64,000 nt of DNA from Candidatus Pelagisphaera phototrophica (GCF_014529625.1 NZ_CP076039.1:2046001-2110000); one strand, 5' to 3'; positions 28,351-37,448 are shown, counted from the stretch's first letter. The notes: a model not told the origin generated them from the letters alone. A program made the numbers and translations.

Positions 28351-28750
28351 ACGAAGAAGCGACGCACTACCGAGCAGATAATCAGCATTCTGCGGGAGAT
28401 CGTCAGGGTCTTCAACGTGCTGGCCCTGCTGCAAAAGGCGATACGAGAGTGTGGGGCACCCGAATGCATCCGCTCTGACAACGGGCCCGAGATCATGGCC
28501 AAGGCTATGCAGCGATGGCTGAAGGGCAACGAAATCAAAATTCTCTAGGTAGATCCCGGATGCCTCTAGCATGGCGAATACGCCGAGAGGTTCAACAGCC
28601 GCCTGATGGAGGAGTGCCTGAGCCGCGAGCTGATATACGAGCTAAGCGAATCGTGGGTCGTCTTCTCGGATTGCCGCGACTATTACAACAAGCAGCGGCT
28701 CCGCAGATCCGTAGGCTTGCTAACACGGAGCGAGTTCGCCACAAAACAAT
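28351..28750 (+). mobile_element. Internally deleted IS3-family transposase relic
   Basis: One frame joins an OrfA-like start (KKRRTTEQIISILREI, 28354-28401) directly to the C-terminal half of an OrfB DDE transposase: VLALLQKAIRECGAPECIRS, SDNGPE (second catalytic Asp), then YAERFNSRLMEECLSREL (catalytic Glu) and YYNKQRLRRSVGLLTRSEF. Two in-frame TAG codons lie at 28546 and 28567, and the OrfA start codon appears to be ACG. The missing middle includes the first catalytic Asp, so the element is dead. Terminal inverted repeats were not identified. Confidence 0.8.
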
Positions 28751-29103
28751 TAGGAGGTCCGTCCCGCTTACGAGTTTCTAATCTGCTACGCGACACTTGT
28801 TACTTAAATCAAATTACAAGTGGTTATTTTCTTTGGAAATGGTCGTACACCACCACGCCCAGGCCTTCGGTGGAATTGAACAATTCTTCCGAGGGGCGAC
28901 CATAGACTTCGGCTCTAGGCACCAAAGGGAATGCTCCAACGGAAGCCATCACCGTATTCAAAGCTTCAATATCAGAAGCGCTTACTTGCCAATCGTCCAC
29001 TGCCACTATAACGACTGGAGGCTGTCTTTCGAAACGGCAAGTGCGTAAGGGCGTCAATTACTAACGTTGTAATTTGAATTGTTAATTTACGTGACAGGCG
29101 TCT
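28751..29103. other. Region between the IS3 relic and the DUF2256 gene
   Basis: 353 bases. A minus-strand frame at 28824-29057 (77 codons, with PPVVIVAVDDWQVSASDIEA) has protein-like composition but no recognised family and no Shine-Dalgarno sequence; I leave it uncalled. The stretch probably includes the right flank of the IS element. Confidence 0.35.
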
Positions 29104-29253
29104 TTATCTTTCCTTCCGATTTCGGCTACATCTCTTTGAGCAATAGACGACCTCTTCCCAGCATCGTTCCCATTTCTTCCGCCAGTTGAAAGGCCTTTGG
29201 CAAACGGGACAAACCTTACTTGGGAAATTGAACTTGCTTCGGGTTTTACTCAT
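29104..29253 (-). CDS. DUF2256 zinc-ribbon-like small protein
   Basis: 49-aa protein reading [20 protein letters not shown], then [20 protein letters not shown] and a basic tail RCSRNRKER. The pattern K-x-C-P-x-C-x-R-P-F-x-W-R-K-K-W ... W-x-x-V-x-Y-C-S-x-R-C is the DUF2256 signature; four Cys could bind zinc. The family is often found beside photolyase/cryptochrome genes and beside DUF2805, as here, where the DUF2805 gene starts 227 bases away on the other strand. The molecular role is unknown to me. Confidence 0.88.
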   Translation of the reverse strand: MSKTRSKFNFPSKVCPVCQRPFNWRKKWERCWEEVVYCSKRCSRNRKER

Positions 29254-29479
29254 CAGCTCCCAGATTTTTCAGAGTTTGAGTATCCGACCAATAGAAAAAG
29301 AATGTCGGCGACAGGCCAGAGAGATTGCATCTAGAAGGTAAAAAGTAAAATAGGTTCTTTAGTAGCAAAATTTTTCTGGTGTGCAGTTTATAATTTGTAT
29401 CAGAAGTACCCAAAGATGCGAGGTATGTAATGTAGCTCGTACTTGAAAATTAAATTACTATCAGTATCACTTTTATTTA

Positions 29480-29779
29480 GTGAAAAAACGAGGCGACAGA
29501 CCTTTAACGAAGGTAAAAAATCCAGAACCGAATGTAAATGATCCAAGTTGGATCATTTGGGCAGCTTGGGCCGATCGGATCACGTTTGAGGAAATAGAAA
29601 AAAGAACTGGAAAAACAGAATCTGAAGTTATTAAAATTATGCGAGGAGCTCTTAAGCTTAACTCATTCAAATTATGGAGAAAAAGAGTTAGTGAAAAAGC
29701 TCTAAAGCATGGTAAAAAATTTAAGTATTCTAGAAAAGAAATAACGAATAAGAGCCTAAAAGATGAATTCAGTGATTAG
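29480..29779 (+). CDS. TIGR03643/DUF2805 family protein
   Basis: 99-aa basic protein. The core DPSWIIWAAWADRITFEEIE and GKTESEVIKIMRGALKLNSF with KLWRKRVSEKALKH is the DUF2805 pattern, which includes a helix-turn-helix-like segment, but its function is not known. It starts at GTG with no good Shine-Dalgarno sequence. The gene and its surroundings are clearly richer in A+T than the housekeeping region, suggesting acquisition from elsewhere. The DUF2256 gene lies upstream in divergent orientation. Confidence 0.85.
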   Translation: MKKRGDRPLTKVKNPEPNVNDPSWIIWAAWADRITFEEIEKRTGKTESEVIKIMRGALKLNSFKLWRKRVSEKALKHGKKFKYSRKEITNKSLKDEFSD

Positions 29780-29817
29780 CATGAGTTGGTTCCTCATTTG
29801 AAAAAAGAACGAGCGAT

Positions 29818-29985
29818 TTGAATTCCGAGGAATTCCTCAATCAATTCCGTATTCGGAACCTACTACCCTGGATACGTAATATATCGAAAAACTGGGGGGT
29901 GAAAAAAGACGCCACCTGGTTTGATATCATGGGGCTTTGCTCCATTGTCGCTGGATTAGCCGATTGGGCCTTCCTCAAAGATTAG
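29818..29985 (+). CDS. Possible small membrane-associated protein
   Basis: 55-codon frame from TTG 29818: NSEEFLNQFRIRNLLPWIRN, a lysine/tryptophan-rich middle, then a hydrophobic end DIMGLCSIVAGLADWAFLKD. The amphipathic start and single hydrophobic segment are protein-like, but the start is weak and I know no homologue. It may be the tail of a decayed gene. Confidence 0.3.
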   Translation: MNSEEFLNQFRIRNLLPWIRNISKNWGVKKDATWFDIMGLCSIVAGLADWAFLKD

Positions 29986-30080
29986 GGAGCTCTTAATTAA
30001 GTTCGCGAAATTTAAGTCAATTATCGCTATTCTTCAGAGAAGCATTGCGTAGATCTCTCTGGGTCAAAGAAGTATTCGGG

Positions 30081-30386
30081 ATGGTAAATGTCATTGCATC
30101 GATCCGAGTGAAAAAGGACCAGAGGGCCGACTTCATAACAATATTCAAATCGAATATTCCAGCCGTTTTGGAAGAAGAAGGCTGTATCCGATACGCGCCA
30201 GCCGTAGATATTGATGCTGATCTTCCGGGGCAGAGTCTGGACGAAAACGTAGTCACCGTTATTGAAAAGTGGAGCACGCTAGAGGATCTGAAAGCGCATT
30301 TGGTAGCGCCGCATATGCTGGCTTTTCGGGAGCGGGTCGAAGGCATGGTCGAAGACGTCAATTTGAAAGTGCTCGAGAGCGCTTAA
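30081..30386 (+). CDS. Antibiotic biosynthesis monooxygenase (ABM) domain protein, YgiN-like
   Basis: 101-aa dimeric ferredoxin-like-fold protein. Shows VNVIASIRVKKDQRADFITI, then VLEEEGCIRYAPAVDID, VVTVIEKWSTLEDLKAHLVA and PHMLAFRERVEGM, the ABM order (strand, helix, EEGCxxY, EKW, the HxxSxH-equivalent LVAPHM). Relatives act as quinol or small-molecule monooxygenases, or on reactive by-products; no substrate can be inferred. ATG 30081 is chosen because the longer frame from 30045 adds residues outside the fold. Confidence 0.88.
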   Translation: MVNVIASIRVKKDQRADFITIFKSNIPAVLEEEGCIRYAPAVDIDADLPGQSLDENVVTVIEKWSTLEDLKAHLVAPHMLAFRERVEGMVEDVNLKVLESA

Positions 30387-30509
30387 TCCAAGCGGCGGAA
30401 ATCTGAATTTCGCCAAATTGACTGTTGATCGATGGTTTCCGCTTCCTTCGGTCCTTTGCAAATTCTGGCGAGGATTTGAGAGAGCCGCATGCCTATTCCC
30501 ATTAGTGGT

Positions 30510-30750
30510 TTATCTGCCAAAGCGGTGTATCTTTAACCTCGATTCTCCTTCTTCTTCGATCTCGTAGTCCTCGACGAGGACCTCACCAAACGATCCGTCG
30601 ACTGATTTGACAACCACTGTGCAGATGCCTACCCCAGTTCCAGAATCGTCGCTGGGCTCTTGTTGTCATCAGTGGGGCGAGGAGCATCCTGAAAATCCTC
30701 TACAGGTTCGATTACTGTTACCGGTTGGTCGATCAAGCCTACTTGGTAAA
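30510..30750 (-). pseudogene. Frameshifted remnant of an unidentified gene
   Basis: Two overlapping minus-strand frames each look coding but neither is complete: one reads YQVGLIDQPVTVIEPVEDFQ and ends shortly after ATILELG; the other continues with VGICTVVVKSVDGSFGEVLV and EDYEIEEEGESRLKIHRFGR before TAA at 30510. A single frameshift near 30645 would join them. I do not recognise the family. The rest of the 540-base gap (30387-30927) shows nothing else. Confidence 0.4.
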
Positions 30751-30927
30751 GTATGAGTGAGCCGTTAGATAGGTTTTGAACTCAAGCGAATCATTTTTGC
30801 AAAAAGTCTCGAACATGTTAGTGGCTCCTTTAAAATCTGATTCGCTTTGAGGGATTGCTCTTACTCGATGAAATAGGCCGCCCTCGTTGCATTGACTCGA
30901 TCCTGTGAGACGGCAAGGGTGTATTCT

Positions 30928-32220
30928 ATGATACTTCGTTTTCTAATCCTTTCGATTCTATTATTCCTCCCCCTGGTTGCCCAGACGCCGTCTGGTCAAA
31001 GATCGCCGCAGCTAGCTAAGGCCTCCTCGCGATCCGTTGGGATGTCATCGGAACGGCTCGCCCACATCGACAAGATGGCCGAAGAAGCGATTGTTAACGA
31101 GGAGATACCAGGACTGGTGGCGCTGGTCTCGCGTAGGGGAAAGGTCGTATATCATAAAGCATTTGGAACGGCGAATATTGAATCGGACCGAAAGATGGAA
31201 AGTAACGACATCTTCCGAATCGCGTCCCAAACCAAAGCGATTACCTCAACCGCGCTCATGATGCTGTGGGAAGAGGGGAGTTTCAAACTGGACGACCCAG
31301 TTTCGAAGTACATACCAGAGTTTAGTAATCCCGAATTATTAGATACTTACAACGAGTCAGATGGAAGTTACACCACCACCCCGGCCAAGAACGAAATTCG
31401 GATACGCCATTTGCTCACGCACAGCTCTGGATTGGGGTACGGTCTGATCGACCGCAACGAGGGGATCAAAGCGATCTACAGGGAAGCGGGCATCGTGGAT
31501 GCCTGGACGACATATCCGATTCTCTTGGCCCACAATATCAAAACGCTGGCGACACTACCTTTGGTGTTCGAACCGGGTGAAAGGTACCGGTATTCACTCG
31601 GATTGGATGTAGCGGGCTACTTGATCGAGGTGCTTTCCGGAATGCCCTTCGACCTGTTTCTGAAAGAACGCCTTTTCGAGCCGCTAGGAATGGACGATAC
31701 ATACTTCTATCTTACCGATGACAAGGCTCATCGTCTAGTGGCGGCCCACGAGGGCAAAAACGAACAGTGGATTAAGTTCAATGGTGTAGAAGGCTATTAC
31801 GATGCCGACTTCCCAGTGAAAGGTGCAAAGACCTACTTTAGCGGAGGAGCCGGCTTGTCTAGTACGGCCCTCGATTACGCCACCTTTTTGCAGATGTATT
31901 TGAATGGTGGGGAAATCAATGGAATCCGTTTTCTCAGCCGGACTACCATCGATACCATTATGGCTAACCAAATCGACATGGGGAGTGACACCAGCTACCA
32001 TGGTCTGGCATTCAGTGTGCTTGATGGACGCGGTGTTGCAAAGGGCGGACTCGGTAGCGAGGGCACTTTCAATTGGGGCGGCTATTTCAATTCCCAGTAC
32101 TTTGCAGATCCTGAAGAACAAGTAATCGGGATCATTCTCAAACAGACGAGAAATACGATTAACCCCGATACGACGGGTTGGAAATTCCGTCGACTGGTGT
32201 TCCAGGCGATTGATGATTAG
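30928..32220 (+). CDS. Secreted serine hydrolase of the beta-lactamase / penicillin-binding fold (class C-like)
   Basis: 430 aa with a signal peptide (ILRFLILSILLFLPLVAQ). The active-site motif Ser-x-x-Lys is in RIASQTKAITSTALM near residue 100; the region of the usual Tyr-x-Asn reads GERYRYSLGLDVAGYLIEVL, so Asn is replaced by Leu. The rest follows the family: IRIRHLLTHSSGLGYG, EPLGMDDTYFYL, GGAGLSSTALDYATFLQM, GLGSEGTFNWGGYFN. More likely an esterase or peptidase than an antibiotic resistance enzyme. ATG 30928 has AAGGG 8 bases before it. It converges on the WYL regulator. Confidence 0.9.
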   Translation: MILRFLILSILLFLPLVAQTPSGQRSPQLAKASSRSVGMSSERLAHIDKMAEEAIVNEEIPGLVALVSRRGKVVYHKAFGTANIESDRKMESNDIFRIASQTKAITSTALMMLWEEGSFKLDDPVSKYIPEFSNPELLDTYNESDGSYTTTPAKNEIRIRHLLTHSSGLGYGLIDRNEGIKAIYREAGIVDAWTTYPILLAHNIKTLATLPLVFEPGERYRYSLGLDVAGYLIEVLSGMPFDLFLKERLFEPLGMDDTYFYLTDDKAHRLVAAHEGKNEQWIKFNGVEGYYDADFPVKGAKTYFSGGAGLSSTALDYATFLQMYLNGGEINGIRFLSRTTIDTIMANQIDMGSDTSYHGLAFSVLDGRGVAKGGLGSEGTFNWGGYFNSQYFADPEEQVIGIILKQTRNTINPDTTGWKFRRLVFQAIDD

Positions 32221-32454
32221 AGAGTCTTAAGTAGATTAGTGCTTAAGCCTGAGTAGAACTGCCTTCTAGGGCTCGCCAGTCGCGGCGTAACAGAATGATT
32301 CAAGTAATTGGACCGACGCGGCGGGAAAGGGATTCCCTCACCCCACCTGAAGCAGAAAGGGAAAATGAATGGTCGGGACGACTTAATTATTCCATCTCCG
32401 GCGAATAGCTGTCGGACTCCCTGCGGTCGGAGTTCGTCGCTATCGGTTCGCAAA

Positions 32455-33444
32455 CTACGAGTACAGATCGACAATAGACTTGGCTTGGTGCTTGAGTAGG
32501 GAGCGTAGAGTTTTGGGTGCTAGTGCTTCGGCTTGATTGCCCCAGCTTAGGATCCATCGAGCGACTTCCTCAAGGCCGCCTAATTTGAAATGGACGATTA
32601 CGCTGCCGTTGTCGTTGGATTCAATCTTCTGCGAAGGGTGCCAGATGTTCTCCGATACATATTCCGCGAGGCCCGGCTGAATACGGATCGCCACTTTGTG
32701 ATTTCCGGTTGGCGACCAAATTCCAAAACTAGTCCAGAGATAGTCGTCGACGGAGAATTCGAGCGGAACCTCGAAGGTCTCTTTGCCGAACTCTAATTGG
32801 AAGGCCCGGGCCAACAGGAAGGTACGCATCGCTTTGCGAGCATGGTCCCACGCAAGGAGATACCATTTCCCTAGGTAGTTGGTAATATGGTAGGGATTTA
32901 CGACTCTCTTTTCGAGGGATCCTTCCCCGGGCTTTTTGTAATGAAATCTCAATACGCGTTTCTCCAAAGCACTTTTTATTGCAATTTTCAAAGTATCTTC
33001 ATCCAGTTTGGAAAGTTGACCGTGCTTGAACGAAATCGTATCGCTGAGTTCGGTTAAATTGGCGGTTATGGTATCGGGCAGGCTGGCGGAGAGTTTGTTG
33101 AAAGCGTTGGCCAACGGCTTCTCAAAGGGGGTTCCCTTATAGTGGTCCAACGCTTTTTGGGCGACGCTCAAGGCCAGCAGTTCCCCTTCGGAGATATCGA
33201 TTGTCGGGAGGCTTTCAACTTCGTGCGTGTAGCAATACCCGTGTTCCGAGGCTTCATACTCGATAGGCATCAGCATCCGGTCCCGCATGAAATCGATATC
33301 GCGGCTGATCGTCTTGGTACTCACTTCCAGCTCGGCTGCCAACTGGCTGCAATTGGGGAACCCGCCTCGCTGCAGTGCTTTGTGGATGAGCAGCATTCTC
33401 TCAATGGCAGGACGCTTAAGACTGTGAATGCGAGGCAATGACAC
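32455..33444 (-). CDS. WYL-domain transcriptional regulator
   Basis: 329 aa. N-terminal helix-turn-helix of the DeoR/HTH_11 type (IERMLLIHKALQRGGFPNCS, QLAAELEVSTKTISRDIDFM), followed by a WYL sensor domain with KRVVNPYHITNYLGKWYLLA (the WYL motif) and a WCX C-terminal region ending ARWILSWGNQAEALAPKTLR. Such regulators often control defence or DNA-damage genes by sensing nucleotides. The damaged tag gene is divergent from it, 132 bases away, and could be its former target; this is inference. Confidence 0.9.
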   Translation of the reverse strand: MSLPRIHSLKRPAIERMLLIHKALQRGGFPNCSQLAAELEVSTKTISRDIDFMRDRMLMPIEYEASEHGYCYTHEVESLPTIDISEGELLALSVAQKALDHYKGTPFEKPLANAFNKLSASLPDTITANLTELSDTISFKHGQLSKLDEDTLKIAIKSALEKRVLRFHYKKPGEGSLEKRVVNPYHITNYLGKWYLLAWDHARKAMRTFLLARAFQLEFGKETFEVPLEFSVDDYLWTSFGIWSPTGNHKVAIRIQPGLAEYVSENIWHPSQKIESNDNGSVIVHFKLGGLEEVARWILSWGNQAEALAPKTLRSLLKHQAKSIVDLYS

Positions 33445-33576
33445 GATCCCGAAATAGATGGAGACTCAAGTGATGGCAATCAATATTGAAACGTAAAATC
33501 TGCTGGCCTTGGCATGTGAGTTGCGGAGGGCTCACTCGTTAGTGCGCCGCTGAAAAGGTGGTATGGCCCGCTCAAA

Positions 33577-34130
33577 ATGAAGACGATACGATGTTCCTGC
33601 TGCGGTGACGACCCATTGTATGTGAAGTATCACGACACGGAATGGGGAATCCCCGAATACAACTCCAAGGCCTTAATTGGAAAGTTGATCCTTGACTGGG
33701 CTCAGGCCGGGCTGTCCTGGATAACTATATTGCGGAAACGCGACCATTACCTTCAGGCTTTTGATGGATTTGATCCGTTGAAAATGGCCCGCTATTCTGA
33801 CAAAAAGCTCGAAGCGCTCCTGCAGGAACCCGGCATCGTTCGGAATCGGCTTAAGGTTAAAAGTGCCCCCAGAATGCACAGGCCTACCTACGCATGAAGC
33901 ATCGAGGGGTTGATTTCTCCGAGTATCTATAGAGCTTTGTAGAAGGTAAGCCGATTCAGAACGCTTTTGATAAAATGTATCAGATGCCGACGACTTCACC
34001 GGAAGCCCAGGCAATGAGCAAAGCACTGAAGAATGAAGGGTTCAACTTTGTCGGTCCCACCATCGTCTATGCCTTTATGCGGGAGGTCGGTACGGTAAAT
34101 GAACACTTAACGAACTGTTTTCAATACTAA
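33577..34130 (+). pseudogene. tag: Broken DNA-3-methyladenine glycosylase I gene
   Basis: The first 90 codons are a good Tag N-terminus (RCSCCGDDPLYVKYHDTEWG, ILDWAQAGLSWITILRKRDH, GIVRNRLKVKS). Near 33869, at a run of five C, the frame shifts; the other frame continues with NAQAYLRMKHRGVDFSEYL, a TAG at 33930 where Tag proteins have Trp, and then PTTSPEAQAMSKALKNEGFN and FVGPTIVYAFMREVGTVNEH to TAA at 34128. One indel plus one nonsense codon inactivate an otherwise complete gene of about 185 codons. Confidence 0.85.
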
Positions 34131-34194
34131 GAGATCGCAAGCTAGTCCGAGTCCTTAGTAGGAATCTGCTTTACGTTTTCATCGGGTGGTCTCC

Positions 34195-35121
34195 ATGCTG
34201 CGGAGCTTGGGCACGGCAAATTCGCAGAATGAGATAGCGGAGGAGGGTGATTTTGTTGTCATCGGAACCTACAAATCCGTCCGTCTGGCCCATGAAGCGG
34301 GCCTGGCGGTTCTCGCTGCGGGGCACCACTATTGGGTCTATCCGGTCGAGGACCTATATGCCTTAGCGGTATTGCCGAAGCACGCTGAGACATTACGGCG
34401 CGAGGTCGACATTGCTCAGTTGAAGAATCGATTTTGGCCACCCGTTTCGATTGATCTTCCCAATCATTCCACCCGAAAAACGCCTACGGTCATTTTCGCC
34501 ATGTCCTTACTGGGCATGTTTACCGCCCAAAAAGCGATTCCGGGATTAAAAGATGTAGGGATGAATAGCAGTGAAGGCGTTTTCCAGAACGGCGAGTGGT
34601 GGCGAATCGTTACCGCAATTACGGTCCACGCCGATCTTGCCCACCTCGCAGGGAATCTATTAGGCATCGCGCTTTTCACGTACCTATGTTGCCGATACAT
34701 GGGAAACGGGCTCGCCTGGTTTCTGATCGTGCTGGTGGCCAGTTTTGCCAATTTGACAAACGGCTATATCCGCTTGGGCGAACCCTTTTTCTCACTGGGA
34801 GCCTCAACCGCGGTTTTCGCTGCTTTAGGTCTTTTGGCCGGTTTCCCAGTGGGCACGTTTTTGAAAACGCGAGACCCCATGCAAAACAGGGACTGGCTGA
34901 TACCCTTTTTCGGTGGCTGTATCCTGTTCGCCTGGATGGGAGGAGGGGAGTTTCCCACCGATGTGATGGGGCACGTGCTCTCTTTTGCATTCGGCACTGT
35001 GTTAGCCATTGGAATCGCTGGGACTTCAATCCCCTCTAAACTTAACGCACTCCATCAAAAAGCGCTGCTATTAACTTCTTGGGGACTGATAGTCTTCAGT
35101 TGGTGGTTAGCTCTGCTTTAA
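34195..35121 (+). CDS. Rhomboid-family intramembrane serine protease
   Basis: 308 aa. About 110 cytoplasmic residues (containing a small DUF2007-like segment FVVIGTYKSVRLAHEAGLAV) precede six or seven membrane helices. Catalytic features: GEWWRIVTAITVHADLAHLA then GNLLG (oxyanion Asn), FFSLGASTAVFAALG (nucleophile Ser in GAS) and PTDVMGHVLSFAFG (catalytic His). The start is uncertain between GTG 34186 and ATG 34195. It stands alone, downstream of the broken tag gene. Confidence 0.9.
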   Translation: MLRSLGTANSQNEIAEEGDFVVIGTYKSVRLAHEAGLAVLAAGHHYWVYPVEDLYALAVLPKHAETLRREVDIAQLKNRFWPPVSIDLPNHSTRKTPTVIFAMSLLGMFTAQKAIPGLKDVGMNSSEGVFQNGEWWRIVTAITVHADLAHLAGNLLGIALFTYLCCRYMGNGLAWFLIVLVASFANLTNGYIRLGEPFFSLGASTAVFAALGLLAGFPVGTFLKTRDPMQNRDWLIPFFGGCILFAWMGGGEFPTDVMGHVLSFAFGTVLAIGIAGTSIPSKLNALHQKALLLTSWGLIVFSWWLALL

Positions 35122-35520
35122 TTCGAAGCGGATACAGAAATTCTTCTCCAGCTGTCTGCTGTAAGATAGATAAAACTTACGCGATAATGTCGTGTACCAC
35201 TTTTCCGTGCACGTCGGTGAGTCTGAAATCCCGGCCCTGGAAACGGTAGGTGAGACGCTCTAGACCGAGGCACCTAGCCGGTTCGCTTCCTGCGACTGGT
35301 TGATCTCCCATTGGGCGGAAAGAGGGAAGGCGAGACCCATAGATAGGAACCACGAAAAAGCGATGAAGGGTTGGGATTGAATACGTTGATTCCGAGTTGG
35401 GATTTACGTTGATTGGCAAAATCCGATCCTGCGAACACCTTTTGACTAACGACTGACCGCTACTACCCTGAAGCTTTCGCCTCGAGTATTCTAATGGGCC
35501 TGGTTATCCCCTCGCTATAT
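35122..35520. other. Gap holding a DUF1501 relic
   Basis: 400 bases between the rhomboid gene and the stop of the transporter gene. Only the C-terminal fragment of a DUF1501 gene at 35177-35276 can be recognised. Confidence 0.5.
35177..35276 (-). pseudogene. C-terminal fragment of a DUF1501 gene
   Basis: The last 30 codons before a TAA read [20 protein letters not shown] then [10 protein letters not shown], which is the conserved end of DUF1501 proteins, secreted sulfatase-fold proteins common in Planctomycetes and Verrucomicrobia. The rest of the gene is missing; upstream sequence in this frame is unrelated. Confidence 0.75.
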
Positions 35521-36849
35521 TTACCCGAGTTTCTCGATTTCTTTCATCAGCTGGAAGACGCCCACCGTTGTCATCAATACCGCTGAGGTCCAAAGAAACA
35601 CGACCCATGTAATCGGGGGCCGTAAGGCTTCGTGGGTTTTGTAATAGAGGAAAAAAAGGGCGGCGAAACTCAGGAAGGGAAGCATAAGGGCTTGGGCCAC
35701 CGCTCCGATCGTCACGAGAGTAACGGGTTTCCCGACAGAAAGATAAAAGATGCAGTAGAGGGCGGGAAGGGCGACACAAGCGACTTTGGTCCAGCGGATC
35801 CGGTCTGCTTCCGAGTCTATCTTTACCAGTTTAAGGAGATGGAAAAAATCGGTAGCGAGGCGGCTGTTGGAGGCTGTAGCAATGAAAATGGTGGAGTATA
35901 GCACCGTAAAGGCACCGATGACAAATATCCATAATCCTACTACTCCGAAGGATGTACTGTACAACTCGGACAGATTGATCATGAGATTGTCATTAGTCAC
36001 GCCAATGTTCTTTCCATTAAGAACGGCCGCTCCAAGCAGGTAGAAGGCGACCGTGGCGCCCGTGTAGATGACCATCGAGACAAACGCATCCCACTTGAGC
36101 ACCCGCATCCAGCCCCGAGCGCGTTCGATCCAGGCTTCGCTCCCATCGTCAGGACCCACATGCCGAGCGTATCCTTTTTCCAGACACCAGTAGGGGTAGT
36201 AGATTAATTCTGCGGCACCGATTCCAATGACTCCAAAGGCGGCGAAGGCTATGACAAACTGGTCGGGCAAACGAAAGGACAGTCCTTCCTGGATATTCTG
36301 AGCGGTGATTCCATAGTCCGTCCAGTAGAGCGAGAGGACGGCGAAAATCGTGAAGATCGTGAAAAATGCGATCATCGAGGTCGCGAATTTCTCTATAAAT
36401 AAATACCGCCCGACAAAAAGCAGGATGGCACAGGAGCCCGTGATGAGTATTGCGAGACTGGTATTGGAAAACGATGATCCCGCTAAGCCCGCCACTTGAG
36501 CGATTCCACCCACCATTCCGGAGAGCTGGAAGAACGTGGCTACGAACATCAGAAACCAAAGCCAGACCAGCCAGGAAACGCCTGCCTTAGGTCCTGGGAC
36601 AGAATTCAGGGCCTCGAGGGCGGTCTTCCCCTTGGAGAGGGTATAGCGACCGAGCTCGACTTGCAGGAAGACCTTGATGAGACAGCCCAAAATGATGAAC
36701 CAGAGTAGAATAAAGCCGACGTCTGCCCCAAGCTTAGTGGTGACGATTAATTCGCCGGAACCGACGATATTAGCAGAAACGATTAGGCCAGGGCCGAGTT
36801 GTTTCAGGATTCCTTTGGCGTCTTTAGGGGCTTCTTGAATATCTGACAT
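35521..36849 (-). CDS. Nramp-family transporter-like membrane protein
   Basis: 442 aa with about 11-12 membrane helices in the LeuT-like Nramp arrangement. The first helix region reads GPGLIVSANIVGSGELIVTT, where manganese/iron Nramp transporters carry Asp-Pro-Gly-Asn; here the metal-binding Asp-Pro-Gly-Asn is absent (NIVGSGE). Later segments FGVIGIGAAELIYYPYWCLE and LYSTIFIATASNSRLATDFF are typical of a divergent Nramp-like branch. The transported ion or solute may therefore not be a divalent metal. It is divergent from the sulfatase locus. Confidence 0.8.
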   Translation of the reverse strand: MSDIQEAPKDAKGILKQLGPGLIVSANIVGSGELIVTTKLGADVGFILLWFIILGCLIKVFLQVELGRYTLSKGKTALEALNSVPGPKAGVSWLVWLWFLMFVATFFQLSGMVGGIAQVAGLAGSSFSNTSLAILITGSCAILLFVGRYLFIEKFATSMIAFFTIFTIFAVLSLYWTDYGITAQNIQEGLSFRLPDQFVIAFAAFGVIGIGAAELIYYPYWCLEKGYARHVGPDDGSEAWIERARGWMRVLKWDAFVSMVIYTGATVAFYLLGAAVLNGKNIGVTNDNLMINLSELYSTSFGVVGLWIFVIGAFTVLYSTIFIATASNSRLATDFFHLLKLVKIDSEADRIRWTKVACVALPALYCIFYLSVGKPVTLVTIGAVAQALMLPFLSFAALFFLYYKTHEALRPPITWVVFLWTSAVLMTTVGVFQLMKEIEKLG

Positions 36850-37448
36850 AGGGGAGTTTTTAAGATACAGGATGAGTAACGGAGTGGAGTTTGGCTTCGT
36901 TTGAAGTTAAACGGGACCGAGATGTAATATGAAACATCCATTGGGGATCTACTATTCGAGGGAGTTGACGTTTAAGCGGTTGGGCAAAGATGGCAAATTG
37001 TATTTACGTTAAAAATAAGCCGCTCAATGGACACCAAGCCCTAAGCAGAGGACTTGCTTTGTGCCAAAACTGCAAGCCTTCCTTGTCCTTGTCGTTCCTG
37101 AACGGCTCCAATGGGCCGACGTGCCGAATTCTGCTTGGCAGGTCCTGTGAATAGGCCTGTTTTGGGATTCAATAGCATGAGCGTGTTTGCTTCTTTGGCG
37201 ACTAGACTTCCTGAACCTAAATCTCCTAAAGCAACTTTTGAGCGGTCCAAACGACCAAGTAGAGACAGTCTTTTGAGTATTGGAGCGACTACGAAATACT
37301 CGAGTGAATATGGCGAAACTGCTTCCATACGATGAGGCGAGGCGCCAGTTTAAGGCCCACGGACGTTTTTTTGACTGGACCAAGAGCTCTGTTGTGCTGT
37401 TTTTGGCGGCATAAGTCCTTTAAACGCAAAATAAATACCTTCTCAAAA
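36850..37448. other. Long intergenic region before the sulfatase locus
   Basis: 600 bases. A 95-codon minus-strand frame (37041-37328) has fair composition (LLGRLDRSKVALGDLGSGSL) but no family I know and no start signal. No promoter could be assigned with confidence. Confidence 0.35.

Noticed and set aside
11225-33932. TAG read as an amino acid (amber recoding), since several broken genes contain TAG
   Set aside because: Intact genes in the window end with TAG (yajC, recJ, PP2C), the broken genes also contain TAA and TGA, and some carry indels.
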